Made by a program: the position numbers and the translations under genes. The notes beneath the pieces were generated by a model that saw only the letters and a list, made by a program, of their open reading frames with translations, was not told the DNA's origin and searched no databases. A DNA stretch of 64,000 nt from Myxococcales bacterium (GTDB taxonomy: Bacteria > Myxococcota_A > Polyangia > Fen-1088): NCBI GenBank assembly GCA_022184915.1, contig JAGTJU010000004.1, positions 542,057 to 606,056 of the forward strand, read 5' to 3'. Positions 1 through 7,628 of this stretch are shown here, piece by piece. Numbering within the stretch: the stretch's first letter is position 1; each line of letters begins with the position of its first letter.

Positions 1-1
1 C

Positions 2-793
2 GATCGCAAAAAGAAGGCGGGCCAGGACCTGCGCTACACGCTCGAGCTTTCCTTCGAGGAGGCCGCGCTGGGGTGCACGAAGACCATTCGCTTCGAGGCT
101 CCCGAGGATTGTCCGAGCTGTGCCGGCAGCGGGGCCGAAGGGGGCGCTGCTAACCTGGTGCGCTGTGGTGCGTGCGAAGGCCAGGGCGTGGTGCGACAGA
201 AGGGTGTGCTGTTTTCCACGAAGCGTCCGTGCACGACCTGCGGGGGCGAGGGTGAGGTGCCGCGCACCAAGTGTCGTGCTTGTCTCGGGGCGGGCCTCAT
301 CGAGCGTCCCCGGGCTTTCGAGGTGCGGGTGCCCCCGGGCACCAGCGACGGCAGCGCGCAGCGGTTGCCGGGGCAGGGCGCCCCGGGTCGCCGTGGGGGC
401 GCATCTGGGGATTTGAACGTCCTCGTTCGGATCAAACCCCATCCGTTTCTTCGGGAAGAAGACGGAGTGGTGATTTGCGACGTGCCCGTCAGCCTGGCAG
501 ACGCGGCCCTCGGCGCCGAGATCGATGTGCCCGTGCTCGATGGGGCCGTCCGTATGAAGGTCCCCCCGGCCACGCAGTCGGGCGCGGTGTTCCGCCTTCG
601 GGGCCGTGGCATCGCCCGCGGGGGCGGGCCCGCAGGCGATCTCCACGTACGCCTGCAGGTGGAGACGCCCGTCAGCCTGACCGACGAGCAGCGCGAGGCG
701 CTCGAGACGCTGCGCCGCACCTCGAGCCCGGCGCACGAGCCGCGCCGCCAGGCGTTCACCGAGGCCTTCCGCCAGCGTGAGGCCGGCCGTTGA
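2..793 (+). CDS. dnaJ: Chaperone DnaJ, C-terminal part (5' end outside window)
   Basis: This is the Hsp40 co-chaperone that delivers unfolded clients to DnaK. The reading frame is open from base 2, so the J domain and start codon lie upstream of the window. What is visible begins in the client-binding region and then shows all four CxxCxGxG zinc-finger repeats (CPSCAGSG, CGACEGQG, CTTCGGEG, CRACLGAG). Two beta-rich substrate-binding domains with VPPGT and GDLHVRLQV signatures follow. The zinc finger makes it a type I DnaJ, unlike the finger-less homologue at 15.7-16.7 kb. No dnaK or grpE is visible. Its stop codon overlaps the TTG start of the M50 protease gene by 4 bases, so the two are probably translationally coupled. 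Confidence 0.93.
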   Translation, partial: DRKKKAGQDLRYTLELSFEEAALGCTKTIRFEAPEDCPSCAGSGAEGGAANLVRCGACEGQGVVRQKGVLFSTKRPCTTCGGEGEVPRTKCRACLGAGLIERPRAFEVRVPPGTSDGSAQRLPGQGAPGRRGGASGDLNVLVRIKPHPFLREEDGVVICDVPVSLADAALGAEIDVPVLDGAVRMKVPPATQSGAVFRLRGRGIARGGGPAGDLHVRLQVETPVSLTDEQREALETLRRTSSPAHEPRRQAFTEAFRQREAGR

Positions 794-1854
794 GCGCGTC
801 CGTCCCCGTTTCCGCGAGGCCCACCGGGCTCGTCAATGGATTTTTGTTCCTGGCGACGGTGCTCACCACCACAGCCACCGGAGCTCTGCACGTCCACGCG
901 GACGGACGGATCGCGCCCATCGCCGACGGCCTGCCGTTTTCGGTGCCTCTCCTCGCGATCCTGCTCTGTCACGAGTTTGGCCATTACTTCGCGGCCCGCC
1001 GTCACGGTGTGCCCGCCTCTCTGCCGTACTTCGTACCGTTGCCGCCTTGGTTCGGGTTTCTCGGCACCATGGGAGCCGTCATTCGCATGCCTGAATCTCC
1101 CGCGGATCGTCGCAAGCTCTTCGACATCGCGGTGGCAGGGCCCCTCGCGGGACTCGTGGTGGCGATTCCGGTGCTGATCTATGGCCTTTCGAAGTCGCCC
1201 GTGTTGCCCATGAGCCCCTTGGCGCTCCAGGAAGGCAACTCGTTGCTGTACCTCGGCCTCAAATACCTGCAGACGGGGCGGTGGCTTCCCGACGGTGTCT
1301 ACGACGTCCAATTGCATCCCACGGCCTTTGCGGGCTGGGCGGGTCTCTTGCTCACCATGCTGAACCTTTTGCCCTTCGGACAACTGGACGGGGGACATGC
1401 GATGGTGGCGCGCTTCGGAAACACGTACCCGGGCTTGTCAGTGCGACTCCACAAGCTGATGCTGGTGTTTGCCGTGGGCGCGTTTGCGTTCACCTACGTC
1501 GTGACGTCTCGGGCGATTGCGGCAGGCGGGATGCCCACGGACGGTCAGGGCACGCCGCTTCTCTCGCCAGGCGAACTGGCCTTGTCGGCAGGGATGTTCT
1601 GGGTGCTCTGGTTCGCCGTGGTGCGCCTGCTGCGGCGCTTGGGCGGAGGGGTCGAACACCCACCCGTGGAATCCGTGCCGCTCGGCCGTGTGCGCAAGGC
1701 GGTGTTCGTCCTGGTGAGCTTGCTGTTCGTGAGCATCTTCATGCCCATCCCCGTGCGGGTGTCCGTCGGCCCTCCGGTCGTCGGCCCGGGGCCTGCTTCG
1801 GCGAAGGTGCTCGGCTCGCAGGCGTCGCCACCGCCCACGTCCCCCAAGCCCTGA
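790..1854 (+). CDS. Site-2 protease family (M50) membrane metalloprotease
   Basis: A 354-residue polytopic membrane protein. The zinc-binding HEFGH motif sits at residues 61-65 inside a hydrophobic helix, and the second ligand motif NLLPFGQLDGGH lies at about 192-203, the hallmark pair of S2P/M50 intramembrane proteases. Several further hydrophobic segments follow, and the C-terminal tail is Pro/Ser rich. S2P enzymes cleave transmembrane segments, commonly anti-sigma factors or signal-peptide remnants, but the substrate here cannot be read from the sequence. The start is TTG, chosen because it overlaps the dnaJ stop (TTGA) and leaves a sensible N-terminus. Coupling to dnaJ suggests an envelope or protein-quality role, which is inference. 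Confidence 0.88.
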   Translation: MSASVPVSARPTGLVNGFLFLATVLTTTATGALHVHADGRIAPIADGLPFSVPLLAILLCHEFGHYFAARRHGVPASLPYFVPLPPWFGFLGTMGAVIRMPESPADRRKLFDIAVAGPLAGLVVAIPVLIYGLSKSPVLPMSPLALQEGNSLLYLGLKYLQTGRWLPDGVYDVQLHPTAFAGWAGLLLTMLNLLPFGQLDGGHAMVARFGNTYPGLSVRLHKLMLVFAVGAFAFTYVVTSRAIAAGGMPTDGQGTPLLSPGELALSAGMFWVLWFAVVRLLRRLGGGVEHPPVESVPLGRVRKAVFVLVSLLFVSIFMPIPVRVSVGPPVVGPGPASAKVLGSQASPPPTSPKP

Positions 1855-1910
1855 GTGCCCTTGCGCCTCTCAAGACATGCGCGGTGTCTGTCGATGACGC
1901 CGACAGAGCC

Positions 1911-2381
1911 ATGGCAGAGGAAGCGCGCGCGTTGGCGCCCGACGAACGCTGCCCCAAGTGCAGCCACCGCAAGGCCAGCGCGTCCCAGGAAGCCTGCGCG
2001 CGCTGCGGCCTCGCTTTCGCCTTGTGGGACCCCGCCAGCACACCCCGGCTCGTTCCGCTCGACGACCGGGCCGAAGCTCTGTGGAAGGACGCTGTTTCGG
2101 CGTGGGACAACCCGACTGCCCACGACGCCTTTCTCAAACACTGCTCGATGGCGGGCCTGCTTCCGGCCGCCGGGCGGCGCTACCGCGAGAAGCTCGACGC
2201 CCACCCGCACGACCTGGTCGCCGCCCAGATGCAAAAGCGGGTGTTGGCCATGGCCACGGCGCTCTTGGGGGCGCCCACGCAAAAGCCCTCTGCGCCGTTC
2301 ACCCGCAGTGCGGGATTCTGGCTGATCCTGCTCTCCGCGCTCTTTTTGGGCATCATCGGCGCCTTGATGTTCAAGCGGTAG
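1911..2381 (+). CDS. Small zinc-ribbon protein with C-terminal membrane anchor
   Basis: A protein of about 156 residues that I do not recognise. Near the N-terminus are two CxxC pairs (C14/C17 and C29/C32) that look like a compact zinc ribbon. The middle is soluble and helical and includes an AW.N...H..FL segment. The last 20 or so residues form one hydrophobic helix followed by KR, so it is probably tail-anchored with the zinc ribbon in the cytoplasm. It follows the M50 protease gene at a short distance in the same direction and may be cotranscribed. An in-frame GTG at 1884 would add 9 residues; the ATG was preferred, but neither has a clear ribosome-binding site. Confidence 0.75.
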   Translation: MAEEARALAPDERCPKCSHRKASASQEACARCGLAFALWDPASTPRLVPLDDRAEALWKDAVSAWDNPTAHDAFLKHCSMAGLLPAAGRRYREKLDAHPHDLVAAQMQKRVLAMATALLGAPTQKPSAPFTRSAGFWLILLSALFLGIIGALMFKR

Positions 2382-2412
2382 CTGGCGCGAGACCGCACGC
2401 CCTCGCGGTCCG

Positions 2413-2907
2413 CTAGGCCGCCGCAAGGGCAGGCGTGCGCAACCACCCGCGTGCCCGCACCTCCGTCTCGTCTTGCCGGGCGTTCGCGTTCGCCGAGAAG
2501 GCATCCCAGAGCCCCTCCCAGTCCGGAGGCAACGAGAACGAGAGCACGGCGAAGGGAGTATGCGCAGGCGCAACCTCGAGCATGAATTCGGCAGGAGCCT
2601 GCCGCGCTCCGGACGTCAGCACCCCGCGCAGGCGGTGGCCGAGAGTGCCGCTGCGCTTGACGTCGGTGGACTCGAACTGGAAGAGCAGGCCGTTGGTGTT
2701 GACGGCGGTCGAGGTTGCTGCTTTGGGGCTGGTCACGTCCACCAGCAGCTGAACCGCCCGGTCGTCCCTCAAGCCCTCCATGACGAGCGGAACCCACTGC
2801 TCGAAGGTACCGGAGAGCATGACGCTGCCTCCTGCGACGGAGAGCCGGATGGCCTGACGCGGGGCTTGGGCGAGGGGCGCCGTGCGGTTGGATTTTTGCA
2901 CGTTCAT
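2413..2907 (-). CDS. Hypothetical protein, possibly YceI-like
   Basis: A soluble protein of about 164 residues with no signal peptide. The pattern of alternating short strands, with an FESTDVKRSGTLGHRLRG segment followed by strands, vaguely recalls the lipid-binding YceI beta-barrel, but the match is weak and no catalytic motif is visible. It is convergent with the zinc-ribbon gene and divergent from the SpoU methyltransferase. The start was placed at the ATG at 2907; an in-frame GTG at 2925 would add six residues, and neither has a strong Shine-Dalgarno sequence. Function unknown. Confidence 0.6.
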   Translation of the reverse strand: MNVQKSNRTAPLAQAPRQAIRLSVAGGSVMLSGTFEQWVPLVMEGLRDDRAVQLLVDVTSPKAATSTAVNTNGLLFQFESTDVKRSGTLGHRLRGVLTSGARQAPAEFMLEVAPAHTPFAVLSFSLPPDWEGLWDAFSANANARQDETEVRARGWLRTPALAAA

Positions 2908-2992
2908 GACGACTAACGGAACCACGTGCCCGACGCCGTCAAGTCACCTTCCTGGCGGCGCCAGGTGGTCTGCTATAACCGGCCGCGTGAAA

Positions 2993-3523
2993 ATGGCCCC
3001 TTTCGAGCTGCCGCTCGACGAGATCCGCCAGAGCTTGAACACGCTCCGGCGCCCCCTGCGCGTGGCCGTGTTGCGCTCGAAGAACCCCTTTAACGTGGGC
3101 TCGATCATCCGTGTGGCGCATTCGTTTCTCGCCCAGGAGATCCTGCTCGTGGGGGACGAGCCCTTCTACAAGAAGGCGGCGATGGGCATGGACCGTTACG
3201 AGAACCTCGTCTACCTGCCCGATGAAGACGCCCTCGTGACATGGGCCCGCGAACGGCGTCTGCCGCTCGTGGGCTTCGAGCGCGAGGCGGCGACGGCGGA
3301 CCTGTGGACCTCGCCCCTTCCCGAGTCGTGCGTTTTGCTTTTCGGGAGCGAAAGTGACGGCCTGTCCGAGGGGTTGCTGGCCGCCTGTGATCACGTGGTG
3401 GCGATTCCCATGGCCGGCATCAACAACTCGTTTCCCATCACTGTGGCCGCGGGCATCGGCATGGCCGAGTGGACGCGCCGACACTACGGGCCTCGCAGTG
3501 GCGAGGGCGCTGCGTCTGACTAA
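2993..3523 (+). CDS. SpoU/TrmH-family RNA 2'-O-methyltransferase
   Basis: A SAM-dependent RNA ribose methyltransferase of about 176 residues, close to a minimal SPOUT domain. The SpoU motifs are all present: NVGSIIRVAHSF (motif 1), LLFGSESDGLSE (motif 2) and IPMAGINNSFPITVAAGIGM (motif 3), which together build the trefoil knot that binds SAM. No extra RNA-binding domain is seen, so the target (tRNA or rRNA) cannot be stated. An in-frame GTG at 2987 is an alternative start adding two residues. The gene overlaps the next, convergent gene by 4 bases, and that neighbour is also an RNA methyltransferase. Confidence 0.88.
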   Translation: MAPFELPLDEIRQSLNTLRRPLRVAVLRSKNPFNVGSIIRVAHSFLAQEILLVGDEPFYKKAAMGMDRYENLVYLPDEDALVTWARERRLPLVGFEREAATADLWTSPLPESCVLLFGSESDGLSEGLLAACDHVVAIPMAGINNSFPITVAAGIGMAEWTRRHYGPRSGEGAASD

Positions 3524-4881
3524 ACGCGCTCGAGGCAGACCAGCGTCTCGACGTGAGGCGTGTGGGGCAGCATGTCGAACGGCGTGGCGCGCGTGATGCG
3601 GTACCCCTGCTGCGAAAGCCACGCGAGGTCCCGGGCGAGCGTCTCGGGCAGGCAGCTGAGGTAGGCGATGCCGCGGGGCTCGGCAGCGGTCACGGCCTCC
3701 ATCACCTCGGGCGCGCAGCCCGCCCGGGGGGGATTGAGCACCACGAGATCGGGCTGCCCCACGCGGGCACGCAGACCGTCACCCGCGTCGGCGGCCAGGA
3801 AGGTGAGCCGCGCGCGGCCGGTGTGTTCGCTTCGCCGCGCGTCCTCGACGGCGCTGCTGCGAATTTCGACACAGAAGGCGTCTTCGAGACAGGGCAGCTG
3901 CGCCGCCAGCACACGCGCGATCGTCCCCACGCCCGCGTAGACATCCCACACGCGTCGGACGTCACCAACCTTCCGCGCGAACGCCGCGATGGCGAGATAC
4001 GCGGCCGCGGCCACGTGTCGGTTCACCTGAAAGAACGCGCGCGAGGACAGGTGGACCCGCGCGCCTGCGATCTCGTCCGCCACGAACGCTTCACCCTCCA
4101 GGGTGAACTCCTCCGCGCCGAAGATGACATCTCCGTCGGTACCGTTCACGTTGGCGACCACACCTGCGATCTCGGGCTGCGCCATCCGGAGCGCGGCAGC
4201 CAGCCCGCGCGCAGCGGCGCTCTCGGCGCGGGCGCGGGTGCGAAACACCAACGTGACGAGTACCTGTCCTACCCCGCTGGCGCGAAGGACGACGTGACGC
4301 AGTTCCGCGTGCAGGGAAGGTTGTGACGTGATCGACGCGGCGATTTGGTTCACAGTCTTCGCGAGGGGAGGCTCTACCAGGGTGCAGGCCGTCAGGTCCA
4401 CCACGTCGTGGCTGCGAGGGGCGTAGCCCCCGAGCACGACCCCTCGTGAACTGGCCTGGACCACGTACTTCGCCTGGTTGCGGTACGCCACCGCGGCCGG
4501 GGACGCCTCGCAGGCGGCAAGAAGGTTCGTGGGCAGGCCGCGCGCCGCGAACGCCTCCGCCACCAACGTGTGCTTCCAGGCGCGCTGCTCCGCGAGCGCC
4601 AGGTGTTGCCAGACGCATCCTCCGCAGGTGCCGAACGCGGGGCAGCTGGGCGGCACCTCGTGAGGGCTCGGCAGCAGTGTCTCGAGAACGCGCCCCCAGG
4701 CCCTGGTGCGGCCGTTCGCGCGGTGGGGTGAGATGTGTTCGATGCGCGCGCGTAGCCTCTGTCCGGGCAAGGTACCCAAGACGAGAACCTCGTAGTCCCC
4801 GTAGGGAGCCAGGCCCGCGCCGCCCGCCTCGAGCCGAACGCAAGCAAGCTCCACCTCTTGCCCCTTCCGCAGATCGATCAT
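3520..4881 (-). CDS. TrmA/RlmD-family RNA (uracil-5-)-methyltransferase
   Basis: A 453-residue class I RNA m5U methyltransferase. The N-terminal 60 residues resemble a TRAM domain that binds RNA. Four cysteines suited to a [4Fe-4S] cluster are C80, C86 and C89 (CPAFGTCGGC) and C166 (DLTAC). The Rossmann core carries VWDVYAGVGTIA for SAM binding and a NPPRAG motif. The catalytic nucleophile is C410 in YLSCLPETLARDL and the likely base is E445 near the C-terminus (HVETLVCLERV). The cluster points to the RlmC/RlmD/RumA branch acting on 23S rRNA rather than TrmA, but the target base is not determinable. Its stop is 1 base from the MFS gene upstream, so the two may be one operon. Confidence 0.9.
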   Translation of the reverse strand: MIDLRKGQEVELACVRLEAGGAGLAPYGDYEVLVLGTLPGQRLRARIEHISPHRANGRTRAWGRVLETLLPSPHEVPPSCPAFGTCGGCVWQHLALAEQRAWKHTLVAEAFAARGLPTNLLAACEASPAAVAYRNQAKYVVQASSRGVVLGGYAPRSHDVVDLTACTLVEPPLAKTVNQIAASITSQPSLHAELRHVVLRASGVGQVLVTLVFRTRARAESAAARGLAAALRMAQPEIAGVVANVNGTDGDVIFGAEEFTLEGEAFVADEIAGARVHLSSRAFFQVNRHVAAAAYLAIAAFARKVGDVRRVWDVYAGVGTIARVLAAQLPCLEDAFCVEIRSSAVEDARRSEHTGRARLTFLAADAGDGLRARVGQPDLVVLNPPRAGCAPEVMEAVTAAEPRGIAYLSCLPETLARDLAWLSQQGYRITRATPFDMLPHTPHVETLVCLERV

Positions 4882-6186
4882 TCAGCGCGCTCGTCTCAAG
4901 GTCGGCAACAAGAGCCCCAAAAAGCCCGGCAGCGCCCCCAAAAGGCCCAGCCAGAGAAAGAGCGTGCGCGGCTCGTACCACTCCGTCAAAAAGCCCACCA
5001 CGGGATTCGAGATGGCGGTCATGCCGAACACCGTGACATTGATGAGGGCGAAGGCCCGGCCGTGCAGGCGGGACGGCACGACTCTCTGCACGAGCACCGT
5101 GCGCGGAATGATGATGAGCGGAATCACGAGGCCGTGAACGAACTGGGCGGCTTGAACGTGCCCCAGCGTCTTGCAGAACGCAAAGGGAACGAACGTGAGC
5201 CCGTCGAGCAGGATGCCGATCGAGAGGGTGAGCCCTTTGGGCATTCTGCGTCCCAAGGACCACAGGAGCATGCTGGCCGTGGCCATACCGAGGAAGAAAA
5301 ACTTCAAGGTGCTCCCGTAAGCCGCCAAGTCGAGGCCAAGCGATTCGTAGACCAACACGGGCACGCCCACGTGCGCGAGGCCCATGATCACGAGGTTGTT
5401 CAGCGTGCCGATGAAGACGAGGGCGCCGATGGGTGGCAGGCGCATCACGTCCCGGGCGCCAGAGAAGGCCCCACGCACCACCCGGTGCAGAGGCGGAAGT
5501 GCGGGTTCGGCGCCGATGGTGGGCCCCGCGCAATCGGCTCCCTTGCGTGTCCCGGCAGCGCGGGGGAGGGCCGCGATGCAGGCGGCAGAGAACAAGAACG
5601 TCGCGGCATCCACGGTGAGCAGGTGAACGTTGCCGAGGCGAGGGGCGATGAGCGACGCGATATACGGTCCAAGTACGAAGGCCGTGTACTCGGCCAGCTG
5701 GAACGCCGAGATGGCCCGCGTGAGATGGCGGGTAGGCGTGAACTCGGGTAACAGGGCCTTGATGGCAGGATTAAAGAGCGTGGTGCCCGCCGCCAAAGCA
5801 AACACCGCCAGACCGAGCGAAGCGCCGCCCAAGCGTCCCGTGGCGTGCAAAAGAGGGATGCATCCCACGGCCACCGCGCGGAGCAGATCGGCCCACAGCA
5901 TCACGCGGCGGCGATCGTAGCGGTCGACGAGCGCGCCTGCGAAGAGGCCGAACAGAATCGCCGGGGCATACTTGAGGCCCGATAGGAGCCCCGCTGCGCT
6001 CTTCGACCCGGTGACGTCGATGGCGATGAAGACGATCGCCGTCAAGAACAGCGCATCACCCAGGTGCGAGACCCCTTGGCCGAGCCAGAGCAAGCCGAAG
6101 GCGCGGCGCCACGATGGCCGGCTCACTGAATCGGCGTACGCCTCGGTCGAGGCCGAGCCGGGCTGAGGGGCGCTGGGTTCACTCAC
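4882..6186 (-). CDS. Major facilitator superfamily transporter
   Basis: An integral membrane protein of about 434 residues with roughly 12 hydrophobic helices. It has the MFS loop 2-3 signature GLFAGALVDRYDRRRVMLW, placing it among drug/metabolite efflux-type MFS proteins (the MFS_3 or enterobactin-exporter-like group). The substrate cannot be inferred. The start was placed at GTG 6186, leaving a 24-residue cytoplasmic N-tail before helix 1; the frame stays open upstream to 6258 but would then run into the divergent M16 gene. It is followed after 1 base by the RNA methyltransferase gene. Confidence 0.85.
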   Translation of the reverse strand: MSEPSAPQPGSASTEAYADSVSRPSWRRAFGLLWLGQGVSHLGDALFLTAIVFIAIDVTGSKSAAGLLSGLKYAPAILFGLFAGALVDRYDRRRVMLWADLLRAVAVGCIPLLHATGRLGGASLGLAVFALAAGTTLFNPAIKALLPEFTPTRHLTRAISAFQLAEYTAFVLGPYIASLIAPRLGNVHLLTVDAATFLFSAACIAALPRAAGTRKGADCAGPTIGAEPALPPLHRVVRGAFSGARDVMRLPPIGALVFIGTLNNLVIMGLAHVGVPVLVYESLGLDLAAYGSTLKFFFLGMATASMLLWSLGRRMPKGLTLSIGILLDGLTFVPFAFCKTLGHVQAAQFVHGLVIPLIIIPRTVLVQRVVPSRLHGRAFALINVTVFGMTAISNPVVGFLTEWYEPRTLFLWLGLLGALPGFLGLLLPTLRRAR

Positions 6187-6224
6187 CTTTCTCGTCGCGC
6201 CTCGTATGTCATAGTTGGCCGCGC

Positions 6225-7628
6225 ATGTCCCCCTCGTTTTGCCGTGCACGGCGCGCATACGGTCTGCACTTTGCCTTCATCGCGCTGCTGCCGGGCGTTC
6301 TGGTGGCGTCCGCCGCCGCGGCGCCCGATGGTCCCACGGAGAGCGCCCCTCGTGGCGCGCGCCCCCTGGGGCTCGACACATGGACGCTCGACAATGGGCT
6401 GAAGGTGGTGTTCGTGGCGCGGCAAGGGGCCCCCTTGACGAGTGTGCACATTGTCTACCATGTCGGATCGCGAGACGAAAAAGCAGGCACGCGGGGCATC
6501 ACACGCGTGGTACGCGAGCTGATGTTGCAAGGCTCACCGCGGGTGCGGCCCGGAGGCCATTCCTACCTCATCGCGCGGGTCGGAGGGCGGCTGTCATCGC
6601 ACGGAGACGAAAACGTCACGAGCTTCACCAACACCGTGCCCACGCCCTACGTCGAGCTGGCGCTCGCACTCGAAGCCGAGCGGATGCGAGGCCTGTTCTT
6701 CACGGACGAGACGGTCGCAGAGCTGCGTCAGGCGGCGCTGCGGGCGCGACAGCGGCAGGTAGAGACCAGCCCTCTCGGCAAGGCGCTGGAGTTGTTGCGG
6801 GGGAGCTTGTTCGGTGAGCACCCCTACGCGCAAAGTGGCACCGGGCACATCGCCGATCTGCGCCGGCTGTCGCGGGCTGACTGCGAGGCGTTTTTGTCGC
6901 GCCACTTCGTGCCTGCGAACGCGACCCTCGTTCTTGCGGGCGCGGGCGATGCCGAGGAGTGGAGGCGCCTCGTCGACCGGCACTTCGGGGGCTTGCGTGC
7001 CGGAACGCTGCCCAAGCACCCGCCCGCGCCAGCCGCCCACGTGGGGCAGGGCCCCCGCCGGGTAAATCTTCCCCTCGAGCTTCCCATGGTGGCCGTGGGG
7101 GCGCCGCTGCCCGCCCTCGGCTCGCGCGACCGGGCGGCGCTCATTGTGGCCGCCGAGGTCCTGGGGGGAGGCTCTGCAGGTCGCCTGCAGACGCGTCTCG
7201 TGGGGCCACAGGCGCCTGCGGTGGCGGCGGGCGGCGCCTCGTCGCTCTACGAGGATGCGGGCATGCTCGTACTCTTCGCGGTCCACGAGCGTACGCGTCC
7301 GCAGGAGGAAGTGCGCCGCGCGCTCCTCGACGAGGTGGCTTCGCTGCGAGACAGGCCCGTTCCGGCCCCCGAGCTGGCGGAAGCCCGGCTGCGGGCCGCC
7401 ACGGCTGTGGCCGCCCGGCTCTCCACCGCGAGTGGTCTGGCCGCGCAGGTGGGGCGGGCTGCGGTGGTCGAGGGCGACCCGGAGTTGGCGCTGTCGGAGC
7501 CCGAGGCGCTTTTGAACGTTTCGGCCACGGACGTAGGGCGTGTGGCGAACGCTTTCTTGAAGGAAGATCGGCTGTCGGTGCTCCTGATGATGCCCGAGGC
7601 GCTCGGCCCGCAGGAGCGTGTCCCATGA
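6225..7628 (+). CDS. M16 (insulinase-like) peptidase homologue lacking the zinc motif
   Basis: A protein of about 467 residues with an N-terminal signal peptide (hydrophobic stretch LHFAFIALLPGVLVASAAAA), hence exported. It has the M16 fold signatures: LDNGLKVVFV, HIVYHVGSRDEKAGTRG, and the AEVLGGGSAGRLQTRL motif of the second domain. The helix that should carry HxxEH reads RVVRE (residues 94-98), so both zinc-binding histidines and the catalytic Glu are missing. It should therefore be non-proteolytic, or rely on a partner. Its stop codon overlaps the start of a second M16 homologue (ATGA). M16B proteins often work as an active/inactive pair, but here the partner also looks inactive. Divergent from the MFS gene across about 40 bases. 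Confidence 0.87.
   Translation: MSPSFCRARRAYGLHFAFIALLPGVLVASAAAAPDGPTESAPRGARPLGLDTWTLDNGLKVVFVARQGAPLTSVHIVYHVGSRDEKAGTRGITRVVRELMLQGSPRVRPGGHSYLIARVGGRLSSHGDENVTSFTNTVPTPYVELALALEAERMRGLFFTDETVAELRQAALRARQRQVETSPLGKALELLRGSLFGEHPYAQSGTGHIADLRRLSRADCEAFLSRHFVPANATLVLAGAGDAEEWRRLVDRHFGGLRAGTLPKHPPAPAAHVGQGPRRVNLPLELPMVAVGAPLPALGSRDRAALIVAAEVLGGGSAGRLQTRLVGPQAPAVAAGGASSLYEDAGMLVLFAVHERTRPQEEVRRALLDEVASLRDRPVPAPELAEARLRAATAVAARLSTASGLAAQVGRAAVVEGDPELALSEPEALLNVSATDVGRVANAFLKEDRLSVLLMMPEALGPQERVP

Noticed and set aside
34-1398. 454-codon antisense frame over dnaJ and the M50 protease
   Set aside because: Opposite two recognisable genes with complete motifs; composition is Arg/Pro-biased.
4091-5533. 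480-codon minus-strand frame spanning the methyltransferase/MFS boundary
   Set aside because: Shifted-frame shadow of two real genes on the same strand; no protein features.
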